Of a stretch of 30,661 nucleotides of DNA, positions 6,613-15,184 are shown piece after piece. Numbering within the stretch: position 1 is the stretch's first letter; each line of letters begins with the position of its first letter. The DNA comes from an uncultured Lachnospiraceae bacterium (GTDB taxonomy: Bacteria; Bacillota; Clostridia; Lachnospirales; Lachnospiraceae), in NCBI GenBank assembly GCA_934351835.1, contig CAKRJP010000024.1, positions 1 through 30,661 of the forward strand, read 5' to 3'. Made by a program: the position numbers and the translations under genes. The notes beneath the pieces were generated by a model. It saw only the letters and a list, made by a program, of their open reading frames with translations. It ran no database searches and was not told the origin of the DNA.

Positions 6613-8517
6613 ATGAAAGTTACATTAAAAGATGGTTCTTTTAAAGAGTATGATCAGGCTATGAGCGTTTATGATATCGCCAAAGATATCAGCGAAGGTC
6701 TGGCAAGAGTTGCAACAGCAGGAGAAGTAGACGGAGAGGTTGTTGATCTTCGTACAGTTGTAGATAAGGACTGCGAGCTTAATATTCTCACATTCAGTGA
6801 TGAGAAGGGACAGGGAGCATTCCGTCACACAGCATCACATATCATGGCTCAGGCAATTAAGAGATTATATCCTGAGACAAAACTGGCGATCGGACCATCT
6901 ATCGCAGATGGTTTTTACTATGATGTAGACAGAGAGACTCCATTTACAGCAGATGATCTGGAGAAGATCGAAGCTGAGATGAAGAAAATCGTAAAAGAAA
7001 ACTTAGAGATCAAGCAGTATACAATGCCTAGAAACGAGGCACTGGCTTACTTCAAAGAAAAAGAAGAGCCATATAAAGTGGAACTGATCGAGGATCTTCC
7101 GGAAGATGAAACTATCAGCTTCTATTCACAGGGAGAATTTACAGATCTTTGTGCAGGTCCACATCTGATGACTACAAAACCGGTAAAAGCATTTAAGCTT
7201 ACAAGTCTTGCGGGTGCTTACTGGAGAGGTAGTGAGAAGAATAAGATGCTTCAGAGAATCTACGGAACTGCATTCCCGAAGAAAGCAGAGTTAGAAGACT
7301 ATCTGACAATGATCGAAGAAGCTAAGAAACGTGACCACAGAAAACTTGGAAAAGAACTTGGACTGTTCATGATGCGCGAGGAGGGACCGGGATTCCCATT
7401 CTTCCTTCCAAATGGAATGGTACTTAAGAATACATTATTAGATTACTGGAGACAGATCCACAGAAGAGCCGGCTATGTAGAGATTTCTTCACCTATCATG
7501 TTAAGCCGTCACCTGTGGGAGACATCAGGACACTGGGATCACTACAAAGAGAACATGTATACAACAGTCATTGATGATACAGATTTCGCGATCAAACCAA
7601 TGAACTGCCCAGGTGGAATCTTAGTATACGAGTCAGAACCTCGTTCATACCGTGATCTGCCGATCCGCATGGGAGAACTTGGTATTGTTCACCGCCATGA
7701 AAAATCAGGACAGCTTCACGGATTGATGCGTGTACGCTGCTTCACACAGGATGATGCACACATCTTCATGACGCCTGAGCAGGTAAAAGATGAGATCAAA
7801 GGTGTTGTAAAACTGATCGACGAAGTTTACAGCTTATTCGGATTCAAATATCACGTAGAACTTTCTACTCGTCCGGAGGACAGTATGGGAAGCGATGAAG
7901 ACTGGGATATGGCTACAGATGCACTTCGTAACGCTCTGGATGACATTGGTCTTCCTTATGTAGTAAATGAAGGAGACGGAGCATTCTATGGACCGAAGAT
8001 TGACTTCCATTTGGAGGATTCTATCGGAAGAACATGGCAGTGTGGAACCATCCAGCTTGACTTCCAGCTTCCACTCAGATTTAATCTTGAGTATACAGGA
8101 GCTGATGGAGAGAAACACAGACCGATCATGATCCACCGTGTAGTATTTGGATCTATTGAGCGTTTCATTGGTATCCTGATCGAGCATTTTGCAGGAGCAT
8201 TCCCGACATGGTTAGCTCCGGTACAGGTAAAAGTACTTCCTATTTCAGATAAATATATGGAATACGGTAACAAAGTTCTGGATGCATTAAATGCAGCAGG
8301 CATCCGTGCAGAGATTGACACTCGTGCAGAGAAGATCGGATATAAGATCCGTGAGGCTCAGATGAAGAAAGTACCTTATATGCTGGTAGTTGGTGCGAAG
8401 GAAGAAGAGGAAGGCAAAGTATCTGTCAGAAGCAGAGTCGAAGGTGATGAAGGACAGACAACTCTGGATGAATTTATCACTAAGATTGAAAAAGAGATTG
8501 AGACAAAAGAAAGATAG
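6613..8517 (+). CDS. thrS: Threonyl-tRNA synthetase
   Basis: Charges tRNA-Thr with threonine in the cytoplasm. The 634-residue length is typical for bacterial ThrRS. Domains in order: N-terminal TGS (1-60); the second additional domain that edits Ser-tRNA-Thr, with HTASHIMAQA (about 73-82) and CAGPHL; the class II catalytic core with MNCPGG, RHEKSGQLHGLMRVRCFTQDDAH and MIHRVVFGSIER, which supply the three zinc ligands (Cys, His, His); and a C-terminal anticodon-binding domain (about 535-634). The ATG at 6613 follows GGGAGA. Expression is set by the Thr T-box leader upstream, and a hairpin follows the stop. Confidence 0.98.
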   Translation: MKVTLKDGSFKEYDQAMSVYDIAKDISEGLARVATAGEVDGEVVDLRTVVDKDCELNILTFSDEKGQGAFRHTASHIMAQAIKRLYPETKLAIGPSIADGFYYDVDRETPFTADDLEKIEAEMKKIVKENLEIKQYTMPRNEALAYFKEKEEPYKVELIEDLPEDETISFYSQGEFTDLCAGPHLMTTKPVKAFKLTSLAGAYWRGSEKNKMLQRIYGTAFPKKAELEDYLTMIEEAKKRDHRKLGKELGLFMMREEGPGFPFFLPNGMVLKNTLLDYWRQIHRRAGYVEISSPIMLSRHLWETSGHWDHYKENMYTTVIDDTDFAIKPMNCPGGILVYESEPRSYRDLPIRMGELGIVHRHEKSGQLHGLMRVRCFTQDDAHIFMTPEQVKDEIKGVVKLIDEVYSLFGFKYHVELSTRPEDSMGSDEDWDMATDALRNALDDIGLPYVVNEGDGAFYGPKIDFHLEDSIGRTWQCGTIQLDFQLPLRFNLEYTGADGEKHRPIMIHRVVFGSIERFIGILIEHFAGAFPTWLAPVQVKVLPISDKYMEYGNKVLDALNAAGIRAEIDTRAEKIGYKIREAQMKKVPYMLVVGAKEEEEGKVSVRSRVEGDEGQTTLDEFITKIEKEIETKER

Positions 8518-8526
8518 TGATATTAT
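8498..8526 (+). promoter_or_regulatory. Possible promoter of folate cluster
   Basis: TTGAGA (8498-8503) and TATTAT (8521-8526) are spaced by 17 bp and overlap the 3' end of thrS. The predicted start near 8533 falls inside the first arm of the hairpin at 8530-8558, so transcripts from here would not form the complete hairpin. Confidence 0.4.
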
Positions 8527-8529
8527 TAA

Positions 8530-8563
8530 AGTGCTGTTATGTAGAACATAGCAGCACTATTTT
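8530..8563 (+). terminator. Hairpin between thrS and folC
   Basis: AGTGCTGTTATG (8530-8541) pairs over 12 positions (one G-T wobble) with CATAGCAGCACT (8547-8558). Only a short ATTTT follows, so termination may be leaky and some read-through from thrS into the folate genes is possible. Confidence 0.6.
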
Positions 8564-8584
8564 CATATGAAAGGAATTAAAAAC

Positions 8585-9895
8585 GTGACCTATAAAGAAG
8601 CAAGGGTATATTTGGACGAAATGTCGAAATACGGAAGTGTACTTGGCTTAGATGCAATTCGAGGTCTGTTGCGTGAACTTAAGGATCCGCAGGAGAATCT
8701 GAAGTTCATACATATTGCAGGGACGAATGGAAAAGGATCTGTGCTTGCATACACTTCAACGGTTTTGAGTAAAGCAGGATATCGGATCGGGCGATATGTT
8801 TCACCGACAGTCATCGGCTATCTGGAGAAGATGCAGATAGATGGCACGTGGATTTCTGAGACAGAATTTGCAGAATTAACAGAGGAAGTAAGAGAAGCGA
8901 TTGCCAGATTAGAGACAGCCGGGGAGCCACTCCCCACATTGTTTGAAGTAGAGACGGCGATGGCTTTTTTGTATTTTAAGAAAAATCATTGTGACCTGGT
9001 GGTGTTGGAAACCGGACTGGGTGGTGAGCTGGATGCTACGAATATTGTAAAGAATACAATCTGTGCAGTGTTTGCGACGATCAGCAGAGACCATCTGGGG
9101 GTAATTGGAGATACATTGGAGGAGATCGCACAGACGAAATCCGGTATTATCAAACCGGGATGTAAGGTAGTGTCGGCAAGACAGGAAAAAAGTGTCAGCC
9201 AGATCTTAAGAGAGAAGGCCGAAAAATATAATTGTTCTTATACAGAGGCAACACCGGAAGAATTGCAGGTCGTGTCGGAAGATTACAAGAGCATGAGGGT
9301 AAACTACAAAGAATACCGGAATCTTAGAAGTTCTCTTACCGGTGCGCATCAGAGGGCAAATCTGGCAACGGCTTTAGAAACGATTACGGTACTTAGAAAA
9401 TCAGGTTATCAGATTCCGGAGGAGGCTATACGAGAAGGTATCGCAGAGACAGTGTGGACAGGAAGGTTTACCTGCCTGATGGAATCTCCGGTATTTATGA
9501 TCGATGGAGCACATAATGAAGATGCGGCATACAGATTAAGGGAATCTGTAGAGACGTATTTTGCGGATAAAGATCTGATCCTGATCATGGGTGTTTTTAA
9601 GGATAAGGAGTACGAGGAGATTGCGTCGATTCTGTGCCCGCTGGCAAGGTCGGTATATACGGTAGATCTTCCGAATAAAGAGAGAACCTTATCGGCAATT
9701 GGCCTGGCAGAGACAGCATCGAAGTACTGCGGTCAGGTAAAAGCAGAAACTGAGATTAAGAATGCAGTGGAAGATGCTATAAGGGAAGCAAAGGAGCAGC
9801 CGGAAGAAAGAGTGATTCTGGCATGTGGTTCGTTGTCATATCTTGGGGTGGTCAGTAGCTTAGTAAAAGATATGAGAGAGAACAGGGAGGAATAA
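8585..9895 (+). CDS. folC: Folylpolyglutamate/dihydrofolate synthase
   Basis: Adds L-glutamate to dihydropteroate and/or folates using ATP, in the cytoplasm. The Mur-ligase-type P-loop HIAGTNGKGS is near residue 42, the dihydropteroate/Mg region (LETGLGGELDATN) near 142, and the C-terminal domain carries DGAHNEDA. An ATG exists at 8567, but the only good ribosome binding site, AAAGGA (8570-8575), lies inside that extension. I therefore choose the in-frame GTG at 8585, which gives 436 residues and the family-typical start MTYKEA. It is the first gene of the folate cluster, and its end carries the GGGAGG that serves folE. Confidence 0.93.
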   Translation: MTYKEARVYLDEMSKYGSVLGLDAIRGLLRELKDPQENLKFIHIAGTNGKGSVLAYTSTVLSKAGYRIGRYVSPTVIGYLEKMQIDGTWISETEFAELTEEVREAIARLETAGEPLPTLFEVETAMAFLYFKKNHCDLVVLETGLGGELDATNIVKNTICAVFATISRDHLGVIGDTLEEIAQTKSGIIKPGCKVVSARQEKSVSQILREKAEKYNCSYTEATPEELQVVSEDYKSMRVNYKEYRNLRSSLTGAHQRANLATALETITVLRKSGYQIPEEAIREGIAETVWTGRFTCLMESPVFMIDGAHNEDAAYRLRESVETYFADKDLILIMGVFKDKEYEEIASILCPLARSVYTVDLPNKERTLSAIGLAETASKYCGQVKAETEIKNAVEDAIREAKEQPEERVILACGSLSYLGVVSSLVKDMRENREE

Positions 9896-9898
9896 TAC

Positions 9899-10456
9899 AT
9901 GATAGATCATGAAAAAATAGAGCAGGCGGTCAGACTTTTATTAGAAGGAATCGGTGAAGATGTAAACCGTGAAGGATTACTGGAGACACCGGATCGGATC
10001 GCAAGGATGTATGAAGAGATTTACGGAGGAATGGAAGAAGATGCAGGAGAACATCTGTCGAAGACATTTACCGTGGACAGCAGTGAGATGGTCATTGAAA
10101 AAGACATTACATTTTATTCTACCTGTGAACATCATTTGCTTCCGTTTTATGGGAAAGCACATATTGCCTACATACCGGATGGCAAAGTGGTAGGACTTAG
10201 TAAACTTGCAAGAACGGTGGAGGTTTTCGCCAGAAGATTACAGCTTCAAGAGCAGCTTACCGGACAGATTGCAGATGCGTTGATGGAATATATGCAGCCG
10301 AAGGGTGCATTAGTTATGATCGAGGCAGAGCATATGTGCATGACGATGCGAGGTATTAAGAAACCGGGCAGTCAGACAGTGACTCTGGCAAGACGTGGCG
10401 TGTTTGAGACAGATCCGGCATTGGAAGAGCGTTTCTTCCGTATGTTGGGGAGATAA
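9899..10456 (+). CDS. folE: GTP cyclohydrolase I
   Basis: Converts GTP to 7,8-dihydroneopterin triphosphate, the first step of folate synthesis. The 185-residue length is that of a compact bacterial FolE. The zinc and substrate residues are visible: STCEHHLLPFYGKAHIAY gives the first Cys and His ligands, and EHMCMTMRG the second Cys. QTVTLARRG near the C-terminus is also typical. The gene starts 3 bp after folC with GGGAGG at 9885-9890, so the two are co-transcribed and probably translationally coupled. Confidence 0.97.
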   Translation: MIDHEKIEQAVRLLLEGIGEDVNREGLLETPDRIARMYEEIYGGMEEDAGEHLSKTFTVDSSEMVIEKDITFYSTCEHHLLPFYGKAHIAYIPDGKVVGLSKLARTVEVFARRLQLQEQLTGQIADALMEYMQPKGALVMIEAEHMCMTMRGIKKPGSQTVTLARRGVFETDPALEERFFRMLGR

Positions 10457-10462
10457 AGTAGC

Positions 10463-10993
10463 ATGATGATGAAGATGTTGGAGAAAATAGCAGAAGGTAC
10501 AATGCCGAGAGTCAATGCGATATGGCATCACCCGCTTTACCAGGAGAATTATAAAAGAATCCAGGAGATTGAAAAGGACCGTGTATTTTGCTGTCATGGG
10601 ATGATTCATTTATTAGATGTGGCGAGGCTTGCATATATCCGCAATCTGGAACTGGGGCTTGGCTATAAGAAAGAACTTCTCTATGCGGCGGCAATCCTGC
10701 ATGATATTGGAAAGGCATACCAGTATGAAGAGAAGATCCCTCATGAGATTGCGGGGGAAGAAATTGCGGCGAAGATCCTTAAAACACTGCCGGAGGATGT
10801 GGCATTTTCAGAAGAAGAATGTAAGTTGATCCTTCAGGCAGTCAGAGGGCACAGACGTAAGCGGGAAGACATGGAAGAAATCTCGGCACTTTTCTATGAC
10901 TGCGACAAGCGGTCCAGAAATTGTTTCGCCTGTCCGGCAGAGAAAGAATGTAACTGGAGCGAAGAGGAAAAGAATTGGGAGATAAAGATATGA
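10463..10993 (+). CDS. HD-domain phosphohydrolase in folate cluster
   Basis: A 176-residue soluble HD-superfamily protein of unknown substrate. Metal-binding candidates are H45 or H49, HD at 80-81 in AILHDIGKAYQ, and a late Asp (D148). The C-terminus has four cysteines in C-x6-C-x2-C-x5-C spacing (C147, C154, C157, C163), which could bind zinc or an iron-sulfur cluster. It lies between folE and folP, its stop overlapping the folP ATG (ATGA at 10990-10993). No Nudix enzyme is present to remove phosphates from dihydroneopterin triphosphate. HD enzymes act on pterin phosphates elsewhere (archaeal MptB on a cyclic phosphate). I infer a role at this step, but a nucleotide-clearing or regulatory role is equally open. 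Confidence 0.85.
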   Translation: MMMKMLEKIAEGTMPRVNAIWHHPLYQENYKRIQEIEKDRVFCCHGMIHLLDVARLAYIRNLELGLGYKKELLYAAAILHDIGKAYQYEEKIPHEIAGEEIAAKILKTLPEDVAFSEEECKLILQAVRGHRRKREDMEEISALFYDCDKRSRNCFACPAEKECNWSEEEKNWEIKI

Positions 10994-11808
10994 TCATAGG
11001 CAGCAAAGAATTTGACGTGAAGAATCAGACATATGTAATGGGAATCCTGAATGTGACACCGGATTCATTTTCCGATGGAGGAAAATATAATGGCCTGAAG
11101 ACGGCGATGGAGCATGCGAGACAGATAGTGGCTGAAGGTGTGGATATCATCGATGTCGGCGGAGAGTCTACCCGTCCGGGACATGTGCAGATTTCTGATG
11201 AAGAAGAAATCGAGAGAGTTGTTCCGGTGATTCAGGCACTGAAGAAAGAGTTTGATATCCCGGTATCTATCGATACCTACAAGAGTCATGTGGCAGAAGC
11301 TGCGATTTTAGCAGGAGCGGATCTGGTCAATGATATCTGGGGATTTAAATATGATCCGAAGATGGCAGAAATCGTTGCAAAACATAATGTGGCCTGTTGT
11401 CTGATGCACAACCGCGACAAGGCAGAGTATCAGGAGTTCCTGACAGATTTCATGGAAGATATGAGGGAGTGTGTAAAACTTGCAAAAGATGCAGGTGTTG
11501 CTGATGATAAGATTATTGTAGATCCGGGAGTTGGCTTTGGAAAGACTTATGAGATGAACCTGGAGATCATTGATAAGATGGAATGCCTGAATACATTAGG
11601 GTATCCGGTACTCCTTGGAACTTCGAGGAAATCAGTAATCGGACTGACGTTAGATCTTCCGGTGAACGAAAGAGAAGAGGGGACGCTGGTGACAACAGTC
11701 TATGGCGTGCAGAAAGGCTGTGCGTTTGTCCGGGTGCACGACGTGGAGAAAAATAAACGTGCAATCAAGATGACGAAGGCGATCATGCGGACACATGACA
11801 TAGCATAA
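10990..11808 (+). CDS. folP: Dihydropteroate synthase
   Basis: Condenses 6-hydroxymethyl-7,8-dihydropterin diphosphate with p-aminobenzoate; this is the sulfonamide target. The TIM-barrel signatures are clear: MGILNVTPDSFSDGG near residue 17, the DVGGESTRPG loop, SIDTYKSHVAEAA, NDIWG, DPGVGFGKT and LLGTSRKS, with a closing RVHDV. A TTG at 10975 would extend the frame, but the ATG at 10990 has GGGAG (10977-10981) at good spacing and overlaps the HD gene stop, so I choose it (272 residues). The ATGA overlap implies translational coupling. Confidence 0.97.
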   Translation: MIIGSKEFDVKNQTYVMGILNVTPDSFSDGGKYNGLKTAMEHARQIVAEGVDIIDVGGESTRPGHVQISDEEEIERVVPVIQALKKEFDIPVSIDTYKSHVAEAAILAGADLVNDIWGFKYDPKMAEIVAKHNVACCLMHNRDKAEYQEFLTDFMEDMRECVKLAKDAGVADDKIIVDPGVGFGKTYEMNLEIIDKMECLNTLGYPVLLGTSRKSVIGLTLDLPVNEREEGTLVTTVYGVQKGCAFVRVHDVEKNKRAIKMTKAIMRTHDIA

Positions 11809-11819
11809 AGGATGAGAAG

Positions 11820-12650
11820 ATGAGTTTAGATAAGATTAAAATAGAAGATCTGGAAATATTTGCAAACCACGGAGTATTTCCGGAGGAAAATGCACTGGGA
11901 CAGAAATTTATTATATCAGCGACCTTATATACGGATACAAGATGTGCGGGGCTTACGGATGAGCTGACAGCATCAATCCACTATGGGGAAGTCAGTGCAT
12001 TTATCACCGAATATGTGCAAACACATACTTATAAATTGCTGGAACGTGTGGTAGAAGGTCTGGCTGAAGAGATGCTTTTAAATATCAAAGGTCTGGAAAA
12101 GGTACGCCTGGAAGTTAAGAAACCGTGGGCACCGGTGCATCTGCCATTAAAAACAGTCAGTGTGGAGATTGAGAGAAGCTGGCACACGGCATATATTGCC
12201 CTGGGTTCCAATATCGGAGACAGTGAGAAGTATTTAAATGATGCAGTAAAGGCTTTGGATGAGATCCGGGGATGTCATGTGGAGAAAGTATCTACGATTA
12301 TCCGCACAGCACCTTATGGCGTGACGGATCAGCCGGATTTCTTAAACGGTTGTCTGAAACTTCGGACGTTGTTATATCCGAAGGAGTTACTGGCGCAGTT
12401 GAACCGCATTGAGAAAGAAGCCGGAAGAGAGCGGATCATCCACTGGGGGCCGCGAACTTTGGATCTGGATATCATTTTCTATGATGACCTGATCTGTGAG
12501 GATGATGACTTATGTATTCCACATGTGGAGATGCACAAGCGTGATTTTGTGCTTCGCCCGCTGGAAGAGATTGCTCCGTATAAGAGACATCCCGCCAATG
12601 GTAAGACCGTGCGGCAGATGCTGGAAGAACTGGAAAGTAAAGGTGTGTAG
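11820..12650 (+). CDS. folBK: Bifunctional dihydroneopterin aldolase / HPPK
   Basis: Two consecutive folate enzymes in one 276-residue chain. Residues 1-118 are dihydroneopterin aldolase, with the FANHGVFPEE active-site region and the catalytic Lys area VKKPWAPV. Residues 121-276 are 6-hydroxymethyl-7,8-dihydropterin pyrophosphokinase, with ALGSNIGD, RTAPYGVTDQPDFLNG and WGPRTLDLDIIFYDD (the Mg-binding DLD region). Such fusions are common in Firmicutes. It is the last gene of the cluster, starting 11 bp after folP with an AAGGATGAG ribosome binding site. A hairpin follows the stop. Confidence 0.96.
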   Translation: MSLDKIKIEDLEIFANHGVFPEENALGQKFIISATLYTDTRCAGLTDELTASIHYGEVSAFITEYVQTHTYKLLERVVEGLAEEMLLNIKGLEKVRLEVKKPWAPVHLPLKTVSVEIERSWHTAYIALGSNIGDSEKYLNDAVKALDEIRGCHVEKVSTIIRTAPYGVTDQPDFLNGCLKLRTLLYPKELLAQLNRIEKEAGRERIIHWGPRTLDLDIIFYDDLICEDDDLCIPHVEMHKRDFVLRPLEEIAPYKRHPANGKTVRQMLEELESKGV

Positions 12651-12651
12651 C

Positions 12652-12681
12652 AGCTGCCAGTGTCGTAGCATTCTGGCAGCT
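12652..12681 (+). terminator. Hairpin after folate cluster
   Basis: AGCTGCCAG (12652-12660) pairs perfectly with CTGGCAGCT (12673-12681) around a 12-nt loop. The T-tract is poor, so its strength as a terminator is uncertain. It lies between convergent genes. Confidence 0.5.
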
Positions 12682-12715
12682 TGGAAAAACAATCTGATAT
12701 TGGGAAAGGTTTGGA

Positions 12716-13588
12716 TTATAATTTGTAGCGTTGGGCGAAAGAAATAAATCGTTCAACGCTATTATTTAGATATTTTCCTTTTGACCAGACAAAACCAATC
12801 TCCTGGGTGATCTCTGGAACAATTGGAATTCCTATAAGGTCCGGAAGATTTGTCAGGAGTGAGGAATATAAGAATGCCCCGCCGAGATGCTGGGTGACAA
12901 ACTTATTGATTGTAAACAACTGACTGGCATGCAGGATTACGTTTGGCTGTATGCCGGTGCTTTTAAATAAATCGTAAAGTGTAGCATTTTGTACAGAGTC
13001 TGTGTTATATAAGATCACAGGCTCATTTTTTAACATTTCTATAGAAACTTCTTGTTCTTTTGCCAGCGGATGGTCTTTTGCTACACAGAATACAATCTTG
13101 TCCGTCAATACCCGATACGAATTTAATTTATCAATGTTATAGAAATTCATATTTACAAGGGCAAGATCTAAGGTGCCCTCCTGTACGAGAGAAGCAGCTT
13201 TGATAGAGCCATATTCATAGAGTTCCACCGGGATGTCAGGATATTTCTCCTGAAATGCCAGAAGAAGTTCCGGGTAGAACAGAGTGCTCAGAAGCGGTGG
13301 AATCCCAATGCGGAGTGGTGCAATCTGTTTCCCGAGATCGTAGAACTCGGAAGAAGTCTGGTGGATCATATCTAAAAGTCTGCTGGCTTTTTCGTAAAAA
13401 AGTTCTCCTTCTTTAGTGAGGGTAATATGGTTTTTGGAACGAGTAAATAAATTAATGGAAAATTCTTTCTCCAGTTCTTTGATAGCACTGGAAATAGCAG
13501 GCTGTGTTACGTAGAGTTTCTGGGCAGCCTGGGTAATACTGTGGTAGCGACTCACCGCGCAGAAATATTCTAGTTGAATGATCTTCAC
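12716..13588 (-). CDS. LysR-family regulator of the adjacent ttd-like operon
   Basis: A 290-residue LysR-type transcription factor. The N-terminal winged helix-turn-helix (about 1-60) has the canonical ITQAAQKLYVTQPAISSAIK pattern followed by LFTRSKNHITLT. The rest is a periplasmic-binding-protein-like effector domain. The start codon is GTG (CAC at 13586-13588) with a strong GGAGGAG (13594-13600). It is divergent from a dicarboxylate transporter and tartrate dehydratase-like genes, the same arrangement as ttdR-ttdABT in Escherichia coli. I infer that it activates that operon in response to tartrate or a related diacid. Confidence 0.9.
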   Translation of the reverse strand: MKIIQLEYFCAVSRYHSITQAAQKLYVTQPAISSAIKELEKEFSINLFTRSKNHITLTKEGELFYEKASRLLDMIHQTSSEFYDLGKQIAPLRIGIPPLLSTLFYPELLLAFQEKYPDIPVELYEYGSIKAASLVQEGTLDLALVNMNFYNIDKLNSYRVLTDKIVFCVAKDHPLAKEQEVSIEMLKNEPVILYNTDSVQNATLYDLFKSTGIQPNVILHASQLFTINKFVTQHLGGAFLYSSLLTNLPDLIGIPIVPEITQEIGFVWSKGKYLNNSVERFISFAQRYKL

Positions 13589-13665
13589 AAATGGCTCCTC
13601 CTTCGTAAAAAAGTTATGTACTTATTTCTGAACAAAATGACGGAAAATCAAATTTATTTTTTAAA

Positions 13666-13671
13666 ATTATA
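13666..13671 (-). promoter_or_regulatory. Possible -10 of the LysR gene
   Basis: On the minus strand this reads TATAAT, about 80 bp upstream of the GTG start. No good -35 lies at 17-18 bp, so an auto-regulated or weak promoter is possible. Confidence 0.3.
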
Positions 13672-13746
13672 TCATATTTTCATGCCAGATTGCTAAAAAA
13701 TGAACAAAGGATAAGCTTTTTTTATAGTAGCATCAGTTTTCGTAAA

Positions 13747-13793
13747 TGTACAACGAAGAATCCCGCAGATATAATGAAACCATCATAAATGAT
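13747..13793 (+). promoter_or_regulatory. Promoter and dyad of the ttd-like operon
   Basis: TGTACA (13747-13752) and TATAAT (13770-13775) are spaced by 17 bp. A perfect 5-2-5 inverted repeat ATCAT-AA-ATGAT (13782-13793) lies at the predicted start site. The weak -35 fits a promoter needing an activator such as the divergent LysR protein. Confidence 0.45.
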
Positions 13794-13858
13794 AATGCAT
13801 CGGCCGAATTATTGCTTGTGAAAAAATTAATAACATAGCAGCGACAGGGGGATAAAAG

Positions 13859-15124
13859 ATGAGTCCAACAGCCATCACTTTATTATTTCTTTTATTTGCG
13901 GTAATCATGTTTGTATTAGAGAAGATACCGCTTGGAGTTACATCAATGATCGTATGCATCGGCCTGGTAGTGACTGGGGTATTAGACATAGAAACGGCTT
14001 TTGCAGGATTTATTGATAGCAATGTAATTTTATTTGTAGCGATGTTTATAGTCGGAGAGGCATTGTTTGAGACCGGGATGGCAAATAAGATTGGTGGGAT
14101 CATTACCAAATTTGCCAAAACGGAGCGGATGTTGATCATTGCGATCATGCTGATCGTAGGACTGATGAGCGGCGTACTGTCCAACACGGGAACAGCAGCA
14201 GTCCTAATTCCGGTAGTGATCGGTATTGCAGCAAAATCAGGATACAAAAGATCCAGACTTTTGATGCCGTTAGTATTTGCGGCAGCAATGGGCGGAAACT
14301 TATCACTGATCGGAGCACCGGGAAATCTGATCGCCCAGAGCAAACTGCAGGAGATTGGATTACACTTCGGATTTTTCGAGTATGCCATTGTGGGGTTGCC
14401 GATATTGATCGCGGGAATTATCTTTTATGCGACCATCGGCTACAAGTTACTCCCTTCCCATGATGTGACAGACGACAGCGCGTTTGATGAGACAACTGAT
14501 TTTAGTCATGTGCCGGCGTGGAAACAGTGGGTGTCACTAATCGTATTGATTCTTACTTTACTGGCAATGATCTTTGAAGACGTTATTGGCATCAAGTTAA
14601 GTATCTCTGGATGTATCGGAGCACTGGTCTTAATTCTTACAGGAGTTATCTCAGAGAAAGATGCGTTGAATGCCATCGATCTTAAGACAATCTTCCTTTT
14701 TGGAGGAACCTTATCACTGGCAGCGGCGCTGGATAAAACCGGTGCAGGAGAAATGATCGCAGGAAAAGTGATCGGAGCACTTGGTGAAAATCCTTCACCG
14801 TATCTGTTGACACTGGTTGTATTTTTACTGTGTTGTGTGATGACAAATTTCATGTCCAATACAGCGACAACCGCATTGATGGTACCAATTTGTCTGTCCA
14901 TTGCCCAGGGAATGGGAGCAGATCCGAGAGCCGTATTGATGGCATGTGTCATCGGAGGTTCCTGCGCATATGCAACACCGATTGGAATGCCGGCCAATAC
15001 CATGGTAGTCAGTGCCGGAGGGTATACATTTATGGATTATGTAAAATCCGGATTCCCGATGATAATCATTGCAACCATTGTAAGTATGGTAATATTACCA
15101 ATCGCATTTCCATTTTTCCCTTAA
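13859..15124 (+). CDS. Ion-transporter (DASS/ArsB-like) dicarboxylate carrier
   Basis: A 421-residue polytopic membrane protein of the IT superfamily, most likely a divalent anion:sodium or exchange carrier. Two SNT motifs mark the substrate and ion sites: LSNTGTAAVLIPV in the first half and MSNTATTALMVPI in the second. The associated GAPGN and GMPANTMV stretches and about ten to eleven hydrophobic segments are also seen. It is shorter than the 487-residue TtdT of E. coli. It precedes the two dehydratase subunits by 60 bp, so I infer tartrate or a related C4-diacid as substrate. The start has GGGGGAT upstream. Confidence 0.85.
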   Translation: MSPTAITLLFLLFAVIMFVLEKIPLGVTSMIVCIGLVVTGVLDIETAFAGFIDSNVILFVAMFIVGEALFETGMANKIGGIITKFAKTERMLIIAIMLIVGLMSGVLSNTGTAAVLIPVVIGIAAKSGYKRSRLLMPLVFAAAMGGNLSLIGAPGNLIAQSKLQEIGLHFGFFEYAIVGLPILIAGIIFYATIGYKLLPSHDVTDDSAFDETTDFSHVPAWKQWVSLIVLILTLLAMIFEDVIGIKLSISGCIGALVLILTGVISEKDALNAIDLKTIFLFGGTLSLAAALDKTGAGEMIAGKVIGALGENPSPYLLTLVVFLLCCVMTNFMSNTATTALMVPICLSIAQGMGADPRAVLMACVIGGSCAYATPIGMPANTMVVSAGGYTFMDYVKSGFPMIIIATIVSMVILPIAFPFFP

Positions 15125-15184
15125 AGGGCGAGAAATGAAATATAGCTTAATAATAAAAATAATGATAAAACAGGAGGCAGAAAA

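Noticed and set aside
6419..6616. A 65-codon plus-strand frame before thrS
   Set aside because: It lies within the T-box leader and its two terminators; no ribosome binding site and no protein-like composition.
12726..12761. TAGCGTTG/CAACGCTA inverted repeat at the end of the LysR gene
   Set aside because: It overlaps the last codons of the gene, has a 20-nt loop and no proper T-tract on the minus side, so I do not call it a terminator.
13783..14388. A 201-codon minus-strand frame opposite the dicarboxylate transporter
   Set aside because: It mirrors the strongly coding transporter gene, with the Ile/Pro/Asn-rich composition typical of an antisense shadow.
14506..15003. A 165-codon minus-strand frame inside the transporter gene
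   Set aside because: Antisense shadow of a well-supported gene; no ribosome binding site.
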